From: Pipra filicauda
Lineage: Eukaryota > Chordata > Aves > Passeriformes > Pipridae
Length of the DNA stretch: 64,000 nt
Direction of reading: 5' to 3'
Assembly (NCBI RefSeq): GCF_003945595.2
Contig: NW_024104321.1
Coordinates: forward strand, 558,001 to 622,000
The translations under genes were made by a program, and so were the position numbers. Below, one piece after another: positions 1-14,100 of this stretch; position 1 is the stretch's first letter; each line of letters starts with the position of its first letter. The notes beneath the pieces are model-generated. The model did not search any database. It had not been told where the DNA came from and worked only from the letters and a program-made list of their open reading frames with translations.

Positions 1-1763
1 TCAAAGTTTTTGTGAAAGCAAAAAAAAAAATGTTCATGTTCACTCATTTTTTTTCATGAGGGAAAACATCATTTCGTGGCCAGCTCTTTCTCCCAGAGTC
101 CTAAATCTGTAATTTTTCAAATACAAACACAGCCTAAATTGGCAATTGAATTATTCCAACTTCCACTCAAATCCCTAATGTAACTATTTCATAAGTATTG
201 CAGCAGCGTGCAAGGGATTGCACAAGAAAATACCAAATCTTTCTAGACATCTTTAGCATTCATACAAATCTGGTCCTTATTAGCAAAGAGCTATTAACAG
301 AGAATATTACAATAACTTTTTCACTTGAAATGACCTTGTCCTTTTATTCAACTTGCACCAGCTTGCACATTTAAACCATTCTTTCTCACCTTCTAAAGTA
401 AAAGGTACTGATACCCTATAAATAGCTACGAGGCATCAATCCTATGAAAGACAAACTGTAATTAATTTTCTGCAGCTCTCATGCACATCACTGTGATTAC
501 TGTTCCTAAGTATTCAGGGATCAATAATGACCACTCTGGACTTGTAAAAGTAATTTGTGTGAGTAAAGGAATAGATTTGATAAAGCTGCAATAGATTTGA
601 ATGCTTTTTCTACTACTGAAGGTTTTCCATTCATGTTATACCATGAACATTTCCTTAGGAGATCTGCAGGTGTATAAAATGTCTAAATTAGATCTGACTG
701 TGAATTTAAAGTGTATCAGAATACCTGTGCTCGGGGATAAACTATGCATTTGGGCTAACAAACTCATACAGTTACATAAAGACAGGAAGAAAATGTGGAA
801 TTTGAACAAGTACAAACCAACTGAAAAAAACAGCAAACTTTCTGATTTTTTTACTTGCATTCAGATAAATTACAAATTTAAACTGGATTTTTGTAATGAT
901 TTGTACTTTGATTATTTTAAAACAGCACTTAAAGGATGTCTACATGGTGACTAGTTTTACATATTTAAGTGACTGGAAACATTGCATAGTTTAATCTCTT
1001 AATCTTTATCATGAATTTGCAGGCAGAAGTACAAAATCTACCCCAGCATAAGACAGGCTGGGAAACAGGATCTGTTGCTGGGTCAAGCACTGTGCTAGTT
1101 TAAAAGAAAACTGGCAGGAGAAAGGAACCCTACTCAACTGCCTCATTTTGATAGTGGAGGAAGAAATACTGAGAGAGATTAGAAATTGGAGTTATAATTT
1201 ACTAAATAAATTGCAATAAAATACAACTATGCAGGGGAACTGGTTTAACCAACAAAGGCAGAGTATGACCTGGCCCCCTAAAGCAAAAAAAAAATGGTGT
1301 CAGTTCCTTCTCTGCACGTCAGGTGGTCAAGGGCAAAGCAAAAAGCAAAACCTGGGAAGATGTATCATCCAAATCAGGAATTACCTGCCTTTATGTCAAC
1401 CCCCAACAATGGCAGCACGGCTGCAAGGTTTCTCGGTGGGCGCAGCAAGCAGCACTATGGTCCAGGGGCAGTCCTCTTCCTCACCTGTGGATCTCATGAC
1501 AAGTCTTGGTTGTTGCAATTTCCGTGTTCATTGGTCGAAGTGATGGTTGCAGTCCTGTTAAGTGGAGGGGAAAAGTCCCCACAACGCAGGGACCATCCTA
1601 GGTTATATTATGCTAAAACTAGGTGGAAACACCCTGGTATCTCCCCTGGACCAGGGAGTGTTACACTGGATGATGTAATACTGGAACATGGGACATTTCA
1701 GGAGCCTTTGACACCTTCTAAGATGTTACAACTTCCCACTATGTCAGCGCAGTTGAGTCAATA
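1..1763. other. unique non-coding sequence, no gene seen
   Basis: AT-rich sequence with no recognisable exon, RNA gene or repeat. The longest frame, plus strand 1294-1764 (156 codons), has no motif I recognise and overlaps another short frame at 1229-1543. I read it as chance. Confidence 0.6.
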
Positions 1764-1793
1764 ATGGCCCACTGTGGTATGGCCCACTATGGT
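1764..1793. repeat. 15-bp tandem duplication, two copies
   Basis: Two adjacent 15-bp units, 1764-1778 and 1779-1793, both beginning ATGGCCCACT and differing at one base. This is a small local duplication of unknown effect. Confidence 0.85.
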
Positions 1794-4399
1794 CCATCAG
1801 CAGAGATGAATACATTCAGGCTTCATGTGAATGTCCCAGTGCTTCCCCAGAGGAGAGGTGTCACAGCTGAGTCATTTGTGTAAGGAAAAAGAAGCACTAC
1901 TCTACCTTGCAGGATTTGCCTCTTTCCTTATCTAGTTCAACACCCATCTTGTGGCCTGAGGTGACAGGTGCGTGCACCTGGGTGGCTACTGCAAGTGATT
2001 GATCATTAAAGTTCATCAAGTGATCAATCATTAACTGTTCATCAGAAATAACATAGAGGGGATAGACTGTGCATATTGGTAACACTCACATAGTGCTAAA
2101 CGCCATTCCTATCCCTGTAGATAGGACAAACCCCCTCTCCCATTCCGCCCTTTTCTGCACACAGAAATGTTTTTTATATTTGCCAGGAGATATTTGCAAG
2201 CACAGACCACATCTCTGATATTCCAGTTGCTGAATCATTCCCCAGTGTGACTTTGACCCAAGCCAGTGAGGGCTTGTCCATGTGGACTCTGATAGCAATC
2301 TATACTTTGTGGACAAAGTCTCTTTTCTAAAATTTAGAGCTCTCTCTTCCAGGGCTCAAACTTGCAATGGTTTGTACTCTAGCCTACCTTCCCTCCCAAG
2401 TCATTCCTTCTTTCTCCTTGCATGTCTTTCTACGCCACTCTCCATATTTCCCTATTAGAATCCATCTTTCTAAAGAATTATACACCTTACTTTCCTACCT
2501 ATGGTCAAACTACTAAATGTGTGGCACATGTAGCAGTTTATGAAAGTTTTCTAAGCAAGTGTTTACAGTTGCACCAGGCTGCAGTGGGAGCAACCTTGAG
2601 TTATTTGGAAGAGGAAGCAGGTAGCCAAAGGTTCCTCTTTCAGCTCACATTTCTGCGACTTTGTAGTAGAAAGTGTAATGGCTCCTTTTTTCTGCATCCT
2701 TAACGCATTCCAACAATGTGTCACTGAGTTTTATCATCATCACTCCCATGTAGACGGTCAGGGACTTGAAATGGCTGCTATTATACAGTTTACACCAACT
2801 TCTAAACACTGAAATATCTGTTTGTGCAGTAGTTACTATATATCACTAATATACAGCTTAAAATGTATATGAGCTATTTTCCTCAATGGGAATTTATGTA
2901 AATAAGTCTAAGGACATATCATACTTTCCATTGTAAATAAAGGAAATCAATACTGCTGAATTATGATGCTCTGGTTTTCCTATTATATTAATACTTTTAT
3001 CAAGTGCTTAAAAGTGAAAAGTTCTCAGAAAACCTAAGCCTTTCTGTCTTTAACATGTCATGCGATTTTAAAGTAATCCATTCCTATTGGAAAAACCCTC
3101 AGAAACACAAGTTATGTTTATCACTTCACCATGTAGCCTTTTTCTTAATTGTATTCCGGTTCTGTTGCAACTTTGTCAGTTACTCCTTCCCTTAGTTTCA
3201 TTTACACTTACAAGCATTTTTACTTAGTGTGGGTTTTCTAACACCAACATTTGTTGTTTGTGCATCAAGTTGCCAAGCCCTTTATACAATGGGAATAATT
3301 TCAAGATTATAATGATATACTCTGAAATAAATTATTTAATATATTTATTGCAAAAGGAAGTAAAGGAACTCTTTTGGGTAATTGGTGTGCAGTAAGCCAC
3401 AGTACCAGTTGTATATTCATTTTTCTCCAATGTATGCAATTATCCACTCAGCCTTTATCCATTAATATTATTTTTCTTCCAAAGCTGAAAGTATATAAAG
3501 CCATTAGAAAATAATCCAAAGAATTCTATTTGCTGAATAAATTTTAATTTGCATGGCACCAGGAATTTTTTATTAATGGGAAATAAATTATTGCAATCTT
3601 ATGGAAGGCGACAAGTTAATAGCTTTGTGAAAAGTAATGGAGAGAAAATGATCTTGAAAAGGTCAGGTCTCCTGTCACAATGTCTTTATGCACAATTAAA
3701 ACAAGTCAAGAAAGTGGCTATATAATCAGGACCATGAATATGCATTATATCCTAATGAGAGTATGAAGATAGAGATGGGTTAGTGCTAAAGTCATGGTGA
3801 GGTGGTGACATAAAAATGGTAATTTGTGATGTAGGATTTAACTACGTTTGTCTGTTTCCTCTGGGAGAATTAACTCATTGCTACCTGGCTATTCATTATT
3901 TTACCTTTACCAGTATACTAAGTAAACTAATAGACTTCTCTGCAGGAGCACATATACACATAGAATGTGTTTTACTCTTCTATAAAGACACTCCCTGTAG
4001 TTATGATTGTAAATTACAAAGTATCTCACCTCCATCACCACAGGAAGACCTTCAAAATGCTTGTAACCTTTGCATTTTTAATTACAGAAGTTGAAAGGCA
4101 CTTTCATATCACATAGTAGGTTTAACATGTCATGGCTCAACCTTGCTGAAAGTACTTTATTTCCTAAGGTCCTTCTGTGCCAGGGAAGCATGCACTTCAA
4201 GGTTGGAGTTGTAATCATCCATGCCTCTGGCATCATCTGTACATGGAGGAAGAAGTTCTGCCCTTCCATGTGCATGTTTTGTGTTGCTCCCCTCTACTCC
4301 CTTTCAAACAGAAGAGACAGGACTTTGCAAAGCTAGAAGAGGGTCAACCCCTGGTTTGTGACTACATCACAGTTACTGTTAGGAAACCTGTTTTGGTTT
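1794..4399. other. unique non-coding sequence, no gene seen
   Basis: Nothing recognised. 2330-2490 is rich in C and T on the plus strand. 3300-3620 is AT-rich. No frame exceeds about 93 codons and none carries a known motif. Confidence 0.55.
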
Positions 4400-4444
4400 C
4401 CTGGCTAGAAATAGGCCAGAAACCTGCCTGGCTAGAAATAGGCC
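4400..4444. repeat. 27-bp tandem duplication, partial second copy
   Basis: An 18-bp unit beginning CCTGGCTAGAAA occurs exactly at 4400-4417 and again at 4427-4444, giving a 27-bp period. The bases between the copies resemble those just before the first, so the event looks like tandem duplication. Confidence 0.85.
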
Positions 4445-7400
4445 TCTACAAGAGGAAATTAACTTACCTTTATAAGCACTGAATTTCCTCCTGGTAATGG
4501 CTGTTTCAGTGGTCCCAGTGCTGCTAATGGGTGCTATTGAGTCTTGGCAATTATTCTGCATTGTAATTGAAAATTGGGATGAACATTCTGATTCAGTGGT
4601 CACTTAATAATATATAATGGTCACTGAACATTGATTTTGATTAGCTAATGACAATTTAAAGGTTTACAACACCTCTCACAGCACTGTTTATTTGGGTATG
4701 CTATTACTTCCAAAGACCTTGGTTTATGCTCAAAAATAGGAATAACTAGGAGGGGAAGCAGATGCAGCTGGCATCCTATAATACTCTGTTTGGGTGGCAG
4801 AGTTGTATTCAGTCCATGCTGATTAGATTTCCATAGATGGGCATTCAGCCCACAGCTCTTCCCATATATTGGCTCACTTAGTCTACACTTTTCTTGTTTG
4901 TTGCTTGTTTCTTTGCCCATCATACCACAGGTTTCTCAACTATATTATCATTGGATATTGTACATGAGAATAGAATTAGGTTCTTTTGTGATTAAACACT
5001 TGTCAGGATTTTTTTACACTTCTGGTGTTTTGAGATTAATCTTCGAAACTTACCCAATGAGCAGAAAGTAGACTACATATACAATTTACACTTTCATGTC
5101 CTGTCTGGTCACCAGGGGTCAGTGAGTTAAGGAGCTGGACCTGTCACTGGCTCCCTACTTTAGCCTTCACCATCTCCCCGTTGCTAGCTCTCCTGTCTGT
5201 AAGATGACACAGTACAGTAGCCACAGTTACCTCCTACCACAGTTATGAGAGTTACTTCCCTGGGATCAGACCTGGCAGCATTTGTGGGTATGTAAAAAGC
5301 TGAGGCAGAAGGGACAGGGTTGTAAACAAAGCCCCTGTAGCGTTGGTGAGGTTTGTCACTGTGGGCCCTCAGCAGGCATTTTGCAGATGATATAGCTGTG
5401 TGTTCCTGCTTTGATGTTGTCTCATAACTGTGTGGTTGGTCATGGTGATTGTGACCTTAATCCATGATCAGACCTGGTTGCAGCATCCAGGCTTTGAGGT
5501 TTCCAAACAGGTATGTGGATCTTGAGCTGCCATTTTAATGTGTGCTTTGAAGAATGAAGGCATTGCTTCTAGTGAAGCAAACACTGGATCAAGGAAACTG
5601 GTAAAAGTGAAGTGCACAAACCTGGAGAGTAAATGCTGTTTACTTGACTCAGCACTTGTCTAGAGTTCTGTGCAGCTATCTGAGACTGATCTTCAGCCTC
5701 AGAAGGACTTTCCATAGAGTATATCTTCATGGTACAAATCAGCTGTAGAGATCCCTGACAAAGTAAATCTTCAAGTTATTGATTCTGATCATTTTACCCA
5801 GGTCTGAAAATAAGGTAGTCACAGTCAGAGAAGCAGGTTTCTTTAACTTGAGGTGGGAGCCAGATAAAAGGTATCTTGCAAATTCTTGACGCAGGCTGGT
5901 ATGGATGCAGGCACGCAGGCACACATGCACTCTGCATGGCTCAGTACCCCATACAAGTCAGCATTCTACTCCCAAATTGTCATCTATATGAGATGGTATC
6001 TAAATATGCTGATGAAGGTCAGCTGTATTTCTCATTTTCTAATGACCCTCTGCATTTGGTTTATGTGCTGTTGAAATACTTGAATGGTATTTCCAGATAC
6101 CTCAGTTTTACTGCAGGGAAACAGAAGTCTCATCAAGTAATGCAGATGGGAAGAAATCAGCTACATTGCCCACGCTGCTGGTTTAGAAATTAACTATGAT
6201 GTTTCAGGGGGAAAAAAAACCCCAAATGTTTAAATAGACAGTTGAAGGAAAATTTTCTGTTCTGGGATAGTTATAGAAAAAAAGTGAGGAGAATATGCAT
6301 ATAAAATGCCACAAAATAGGCATTTTTAATTTGCAGTTGATGACTTTCCCTCAGATTAAATCTCATTTTGAACTTTTGCCATTCTGAGTGGAAGAAGTGA
6401 TAGAAAGGATACAGAAGTGGCCACTAAATATCTCTGGGAGGGTGGAAAGTCTCCTGTAAATACCAGGCTGGTTTATTGTTGCTGCTGTAAGTAGAAGAAA
6501 CATCAGTAACATGCACAGTCCTGGTACTTAGGAACTGCAGTCATGCACCAGGACCCTGAGCTTGAACAGTGTTGTACAAATACTCAGGTCTGAGGAGCCA
6601 TATACAAAAAAGGTTATGAGATAGGCACAAAAAACGAGTGGATTACAAAAGACAAAGAAATTGCTTTGAGGAGTGAATGGAAAAGTGAAAAGTAAAAAGT
6701 AAGTTAAAATACCATCATAACAAAAATTAAGAAAGGGCTAAAAAAGTTGTAGAGAAAAAGCATTTCATCTAAAAGATATGATTTACGCAATATGTGCTGA
6801 CCTTGTGAAACTTATTGCCTTAGGATACATCTGAAGAGTTTAATAGTTGTTTGTTTTTTTTTTTTAAATGAAGATTAAACCTCTATATAGGGAAAAGGGA
6901 ATATGTGTGTCCCTTACTTGGGTAAAAGAGAATCAGAAAAGAACTTTCCATTAGAGTATCTTCCACAAAACCATGCCAGCAACCGATGCCAGGAGGAACA
7001 CAACTGTGAGCTATTTCACAATGTCAGCACCTATACTTCTATACAAAAGAACTGTTCTTCATTCCCTGCTCTCTCTTTTAATTTGCCAACAGTCCCTCTA
7101 CAGCTTTCCTAGCACCTAATTCCCTACATTTTTTGAATGTACGTGAGGGGTATAATATCTGATAATACAGAGGGGTTAGAAACCAGAACAAGGTTGATAG
7201 CCATCTATGTTGGTAAAACAGCTTGCCCTGTCTCTATTTCAGTTACCATTGAAATTCCTACATACTGCCTTGCAATTTCCACTCACTTTTTTTTTTCCCA
7301 CATGCAAGAATAAAACATCTGTCCTTAGGTCATGTTTTTTTTCCCCTCTAGATGAATGGTTTTCATGTTGTTTCTAAAAGTCCTCTCTCTCAAGGTGAAT

Positions 7401-7680
7401 TTGTGCCAGTTAGGCACAGTCAGAGGTAACACCACTAAAGAGAGACTTTTTCCATGGTTTTCAGCTGTCGAGAAGGATAACAACCCTCTGTAACACAAAC
7501 ATAGACTTTTTGCTTTGGTATAAAACAAAGTCTAGATTTATTTCAGACTAATAAATAGCTTAGATCTTTAGTGCTTGCTAAAAATTTGTTAATATGCTCA
7601 AATATTTTCTAGTGTTGGAGTCAGGAGAAATTACAGCAAAATGAACTTAAGAAAATAGCATGCACAAGCTAAAAAGGAGA
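4445..7680. other. unique non-coding sequence, no gene seen
   Basis: No exon, RNA gene or transposon recognised. A T run lies near 6856-6866. Short frames at 4645-4923 (minus) and 5876-6193 (plus) show no motif. Confidence 0.55.
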
Positions 7681-7765
7681 GTATATATGTGTGTGTGTAT
7701 GTATTCATATATACATGTATGTATATATATATGTGTTTGAGTGTGAGAGAGTGTATATACATACA
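7681..7765. repeat. TG/TA microsatellite
   Basis: Imperfect alternation of TA, TG and CA dinucleotides, including runs of TGTGTG and TATATA, ending in GAGAGAG. Alternating purine-pyrimidine tracts like this are commonly length-variable. Confidence 0.85.
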
Positions 7766-9117
7766 AATACGAATTTCCAGTTTCTGGTTCTTTGTGAGGA
7801 ATTAATTCAGTCTAATAGATGAAGTGTTTGAAATCTGAAAACAATGTTTTGATGGTCAGAGCAGCAAAAGGGGAAGGTGTTAAATATGGCTTATTAGCAT
7901 TTTATGGAGAAAAAAATTCAGAATCCTCATGAGACCAATAGAGAGAGGGAAAAATACAGTACACATGTAAATTAACATCCAGCAATCCTTGTACCTAAGG
8001 AAATATCCGCAGGACATCTTAAATCATCTAGAATTTGGGTATACTCATTAACCCATGGGAGTTAACCATCTGGCAAGTAGAATACAATGCCCTAACTAGT
8101 GTTGTTGTGGTGTTGTTTTATAAATCAGGCTGGATCCAACAGTACTGTTTGAATGGAAAGTATATTGTCATTAACATCATGTTCATTGCCAGATCACAAC
8201 GCATAAAAATTGTATCTAGTACAAACAAAGCAGTCATCCTAAAAGCATTATTAGAGTGTCCATAGCTTTGATTGAAGATGCGATATAATAACTCTGTGTT
8301 TAAGTACATTCCTGTAAAGATTTCCCCTTTTAAAAAGTAATGACAGAACTTACCAGCACATATGCACAGATTTATATCTGATATCAAATACCACAAATAA
8401 AAAAACAATGTAAATGAAAGTCACACAATGCCTTCTTTTTCTAGATTGCTTTCTGAGTGAAAATTAATCATATTGTAAATACACTTAAATTAACTCAACT
8501 CATTTAAGTGTTATACTGACATTGACATAGGAAAGGGTATTTATTAAAGTTTATTGTAATTAGAATCAATCTTTGTTTGGACTTTGTCACTGACAGACAG
8601 AAACAGCAAACATCTTCCATTTATGTGCATGAGACATCAAGGCATCATTTTGAACAAGGTTTGCTGGCACTTATGAACAGCTGAAAAACAAGCTGGGAGT
8701 GCCCACTGTGCTTCTCCATGAACCATTATGGACTTGGAGGAGGCTGGCATGGTATCAGGTATGAGACCTATTTCAAGCTAGTAATAACTGAAATTATGTT
8801 CCATTGTTTCCAAATACCTTTTCAAAGAATTCAGAGAATTCAGGTCTAATTTGTGTTTGTGTGTGCATGCACACATGGGCGTGATCAGAGACACAGCAGA
8901 GTGAGACAACCCTAAACAGGGGGAAACACGCCCACGCCTCGCTGTCTCCTTCTCTCCTGCTCTAGGAATAGTGGCTATAAGGCCATGATGGGTCTTCAGC
9001 CAGAGGTGAAACAAGCCCAGTGGAGCAGAGTTTGTTGTTGTTTTGCTTGTTGTCATGACCTGTCTGATATCATATTCACTTGATGTCACACAAACACAGG
9101 CCAAAATGAGCTTCCTG
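7766..9117. other. unique non-coding sequence, no gene seen
   Basis: Nothing recognised. A minus-strand frame at 8778-9104 (108 codons) has no motif and includes a CA/TG-rich patch near 8855-8875. Confidence 0.55.
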
Positions 9118-9143
9118 CCCCCCCCCCCCCCCCCCCCCCCCCC
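9118..9143. repeat. 26-base poly(C) run
   Basis: An uninterrupted run of C on the plus strand (G on the minus). Such runs can form structured DNA and are prone to length error in sequencing and assembly, so the true length is uncertain. Confidence 0.95.
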
Positions 9144-10776
9144 TCAGACCCTTAAGAGAGGATACAGGAGATCAATCCAGATGGATGGACAAAGGAATAC
9201 ATGAAAATAATGGGAAAACATTTATCAGAATGATATATTGTGAGCATAATACACCAGCTACCAGAAACAAAGGAAAAAGCTGAATACAGAAAGTACTATT
9301 GTGAAAAATGAAGAACTTTGTCCTATGGTGAGTGTATGCAGTAACTGCATGACTAGAATTTAATTTCTGACACTGTCTCTAGTCTTGATTGGATTAAATA
9401 TATTTTTAAGGACTTATCCAATTTCCCCTTTCCCCATTTCCTTTCCCTTGTGAAGCTGACACTCTATTAATAGCCTCCCTAGTGAGATCCCAGGGCAAGA
9501 AGTGAAGAAAAGTATTGAGCCAGATCCTCATTGGTATAAATTAATATAATTCCAACTGACCTCAAGTTATTCCACTAGAGTATCCCAGTGTATCTAATTA
9601 TAAAGATAGGTTAACTTTAACTAAGCAGCAAATATATTACCCAAACTGGAATTTTTCCAGGATTTGGTTTTGGATATTTAAGTCCTTAGTAAAGCTACAC
9701 AGCACCTTCAGTTAAAATTTATCTTCTAAAAAAAAAAAATCCCATTTTATCAGCGAAGTATCATATTCAGTAGAATATCTGTTGGAGCACAATGCAAGAA
9801 CACGTGCTTATTATTTACTGAGATAATAGATGCCCCTTGGAAAATCCTGAAACCCTTCTGTTCAAGCGTTGCTGCAGCATTCCCCAATTTACACAGTTAA
9901 TGCAGAGATTGCAGGCTCCTCGCAAAAGTGGTTAAAAACAAACAAGTGCAAACTGTCTGATTTTGTGAAGTGGGACTTTTTATACCATGCAACTTACTTG
10001 TTATAAAGTCATGGACTTGCTAACAGGATCACCACTCCAAACATCACTTTCTAGAAATCTCACTTTCCATATGTCAAAACTGCAATGACTTTATCACACA
10101 AAGAACTCACATACTTTACTTGTTTCATAAATGTAGTTTTATGGACCCTTGTTAGTATTTGACACTAAGAACTCCAAAATCTGAAACACTTAGATGAAGT
10201 ACATTTGAGTTCATTTTTCAGAAGTATTTGTTATAAGCTATTAGGAGGAGAATTAAAATTGCCAGTAGGGTTGACTGGGCTTTTAAGATTTGTCACTAAT
10301 CTATTTGTGTAAAGAAGGATCCTGTAATATTCACTGCCTGCACAAATATCAGCCTCCTGTTCTTATTTTAATCTCTAAAATGTATGATTGAGAAGACAAA
10401 TAGAAGCCATAAAATGGGAAATCACTTTTCCAGTGAGTATGTAAAATTAAAATCATTACAACATAAAACTGTTCTTAGGAATATAGATTGTAGGATTTGA
10501 ATATCATAAAATATCAAGTGCATTCCTCCTTGCCCAAAATAAAGGGTCCAAGATTTCCCCTCAGTTTTTTGTTCTATCAAAGTCCTCATCTGATTCCCAG
10601 AGTACTGCAAACTGGATGCTTTTGAGTGACATTATTCTTCTTATATTATTGCATAAATGTTTGTAGGTGAACTGACATACCTTCCTATGAAGAGAAGATA
10701 ATACTCCTACTTCGTCTCAGCACTGAGGAGGCAATGGTCCTACCAGCTGTGGTTCCCAGAGCAAACACTGAGCTCA
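9144..10776. other. unique non-coding sequence, no gene seen
   Basis: AT-rich, with a short A run at 9729-9739. No exon, RNA gene or transposon recognised. Confidence 0.55.
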
Positions 10777-11140
10777 GAATCACAGAATCATTTAGTTCGG
10801 AAAAGATCTCTGAGGTCGTCAAGTCCAACCTTTGACTGATCACCACCTTGTCAACTAAACCATGACATTAAGTTCCACATCCAGTCATTTCTTGAACACC
10901 TCTAGGAATGGTGACTCCACCACCTCCCTGGGCAGTCCATTCTAATGTTTAACAACCCCTTCTGTGAAGAAATTCCTCCTGATGTCCGACTTGAATGTCC
11001 CCTGGCACAGCTTGAGTTCCCTCATCCTGTCACTAGTTGCTGGGGAGAAGAGGCCAACTCCCATCTTGCTACAACCTCCTTTCGGGTAGTTGTAAAGAGC
11101 TATAAAGTCTCCCCTGACACTCCTTTTCTCCAGCTCAGAC
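10777..11140 (-). mobile_element. CR1 LINE, 5'-truncated 3' fragment
   Basis: CR1 is the main non-LTR retrotransposon of birds. It copies itself by target-primed reverse transcription, and most copies are cut short at the 5' end. The element lies on the minus strand: its 3' terminus is the GAATCACA-type end at 10777. The minus-strand translation of 10942-11140 gives the end of the reverse transcriptase protein, with recognisable pieces [29 protein letters not shown] and [12 protein letters not shown]. The rest, 10777-10941, is protein end plus 3' UTR. The 5' break is near 11138, where similarity stops. The frame across the retained part is open, which suggests a not very old copy. Confidence 0.93.
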
Positions 11141-14100
11141 CACTGCAGGCTCTGATAAATGCAACAGGGCATCCACCAGCTGGTAAGGCAGGGCACAGCA
11201 CAGCTAATGGTAAAATCAACCAATCTTCAAGTCAAATCATCACTTCCTCTCAGATCATAGTTGTGGCATTGACAGGGCTAAAATGTTTTACTGGTTTGTT
11301 ATCATCATGGATGAAAAAGATCAGTTTACAGGAGATAAAATTTCTGTAATTTGCACAATTAAGTGTATGGACTAAGAGTGGCAGAAATTAATGCACCTGA
11401 ATCCCTCAAGGGAGAGTGTCAAGTGAATGTATGAAGAAGAAAAAAAAGAAAGAAAAAGGTTTTGTAGAAATTTTCTACCCAAATTTTGGCCCCACCAGGG
11501 CCAAGAATTTTCCCTTAGTGTAGATTTTAAATTAGTTTATCGTTTCTCTTTTTCTCTCATAACTGCAGGGAGATTCAAGAAACTTTCTGTCTCCCATGCA
11601 GATCACAGAGAGAAGTTGAAAGAATAGAGAAATATCTGTTCATCTGTCGTAATGCCAGGCTGTAATTTTTTATATAACTGCTCATAGCATTTCTGAACTA
11701 TTAAGCTTAATAAGGTCTCATGGGTCTGCATATGTGCGAATGTTTTACCCCACAGAGCTCCTCTAGCTGCTATTATGACTGTGGGCTTATAGCGAGAAAT
11801 CAGCAACCAACACATAATCTCATCATATCCCAGCTCCTGGTACAGGCAATACCTCATAAAAGTGATGGATATCTGCATTTTATAGATTATGAGTGAGTTT
11901 GCAATGGTCTGTAGAGTGGCTCCTTGAGGCAAAGAGAGGGGTTGGCTAAGTCTGTTACCTGTTTTCTTAATCTTCTAACTGTGCTCTCAAGATCAATCCA
12001 TTTGCTATAGCTTTCATTCCTCCTAATGGCAGAAAGATAGGGCCCCAGATAGAAGTCTTTTCAGAAGCTTATTGAAAGCTGAGACAAAAGGAGAGAGGAA
12101 ATTCTGGGAATATGTTAGTTTCCACATATAATGGATATGAAATTCAGTGTACTGAAAAAATACTTGATCTTCAGTTTCTAACTTTCACTGTTAAAATTTA
12201 GCTTTAAAGGTTATAAAAATACAAGACCTACCAAGACCTGGGTATTTACTTAACAAAATATAGCACATTACTAAATCCAGCAAGAGTTATGGCATAGCTG
12301 TCTGGTAATTTTTTTTTTTTAATAAATGCTTTTCCAGCATAAAATAGAATGTTCGCGGGAATGTTTTCTAAAAAAAATTTCACTTCTACCAAAACATTTC
12401 AGCTTTTCTACTTAGAAAAAGCAAACTGCTTCACTGCAGATTGAATCAACCTAAATCAAAACACCTGCCACCGAACACAACCACACATTTCGTGTGAGAC
12501 TGGTTCAAAATTAAGTTTCAGTCTTTTTTCCCCTCCTGTAAAAGCAGCAGATGGCTGTTGTTTTCCTTTTAGGACCAATGTTGTTTGAATATAGGAAATA
12601 CAGATTCTATTATACCAGGGGAAATGTGGATAACTCTGAATAAAATAAAAGTCTCCTATTGTCTAGTGTGTTTTGTTGATTGCAACATAGAGGTTTAGTG
12701 TGCTCAGTCATATCAAGTTGAGAAAAAACTGGACAAGATAACAGGTAGCAAACCTCCAGCAGGAAAATACCTGCATTTTTACAGATACCCTTGAGTAAAA
12801 GGGGGGTCCAAAGTCTCTGGTGTGGAAGTACCTCCTTTCTTTTGGAGGATTCAAAAAATAATATGAAAGAGTTTAATCCATACTGGAAGTTAGCACCAGT
12901 GAAAGCTCAGCTTCAGTTGTACCCGAACATGGGAGATGTTCATTTGTGGTATATCACTGCAGCCATCCTCATGTCCCACTGAATCCATCTGTGTGCTCTG
13001 TTCCAGCCACCTTCTGATCTCCTGTTAATACTAACTGCTGCTATGTTTTCTGGCATAATACACCAGGTAAACATTTGCAGCTGGTAATGTCTACATAGTC
13101 AGTAAGCAGAGTTTTTCACTCAATCTCCAAATGCCCTTATTTCCCCATTTTTTGGCTCTATTGTGTTCATTTAGATGGACCTAGAGCATGCACACTCTCA
13201 AACATGTAGTTTTCTTATTTGTTTGCACTGTGTGAAGAGCAACAACATAATCCTCTTCCTTCAGTAGTCCTCTGGGAATTATGAAGAATAAATATAAATA
13301 TTTCACAGGTTTGAAAATTTACTGAAGTACTCCCAGATCTTTGTACGTTGTAAAAAGTATGTTTGCATAAAGTATGAAAAAAGTACTTTTCATCAGCCCC
13401 ATAATTTCACATATGAAATCCATATTAGCAGAGTAATTTCTCACTGTCTCTAATGCCAAAATATTTTGAAGTATCATTTCCCACTTTTTTCCTCTCTGTT
13501 CAAGAGGGGTTCCTACTTTTTAGTCATCAGATCCACCTACACACTTGCCAATCAAGCATTAGATCTCTTAATTTCAATTATTAAAGAAATTAAACTCTCC
13601 TTCCTACTCAAATAGCTGCAACATCCAAACTGCATCTGATTTCAGAGAAAATTCAAGCTGATTTATGCATTTCAGTGATGGGAGCATTTATGCCTATCTT
13701 CATGGTTTATGAACTGTGACTTTAATAACAACCTGAGCAGTAACTGTCTTGCAGGACAGGCTCCACTGAAAAGCAAAACCAAACCAAGAGTTCCTTGTAG
13801 CTGCAACTCGACTACTACTTAAGGGGTTTTAGTTAATTTACTGAAAAAATACACAAAATATAGCAATCTACAATGTTCGTTCAGGTTTCAATGAGGAAAA
13901 TCCCCCATGGATCTTATTTTTGTATAAATATCTGTTTAAACTCAACATTACTCAGCAAAGACGACTTATTTTTGTGTTAATCCTATCAACCTTTTACTCT
14001 ACCAACAAAAATACCAGCTGAGAGAGTGAGCATTTGTGTATGTCTTAGTTGTAGTTTGAAATATACTTTATTGATTCACTTCTTCCATGTAGCTAACAAA

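Noticed and set aside
1294..1764. 156-codon plus-strand frame
   Set aside because: No domain, no signal or membrane segment, overlaps another open frame; in a 64-kb window a frame of this length can arise by chance.
11603..11932. 109-codon minus-strand frame
   Set aside because: No recognisable motif or family resemblance; no splice context that would make it an exon.
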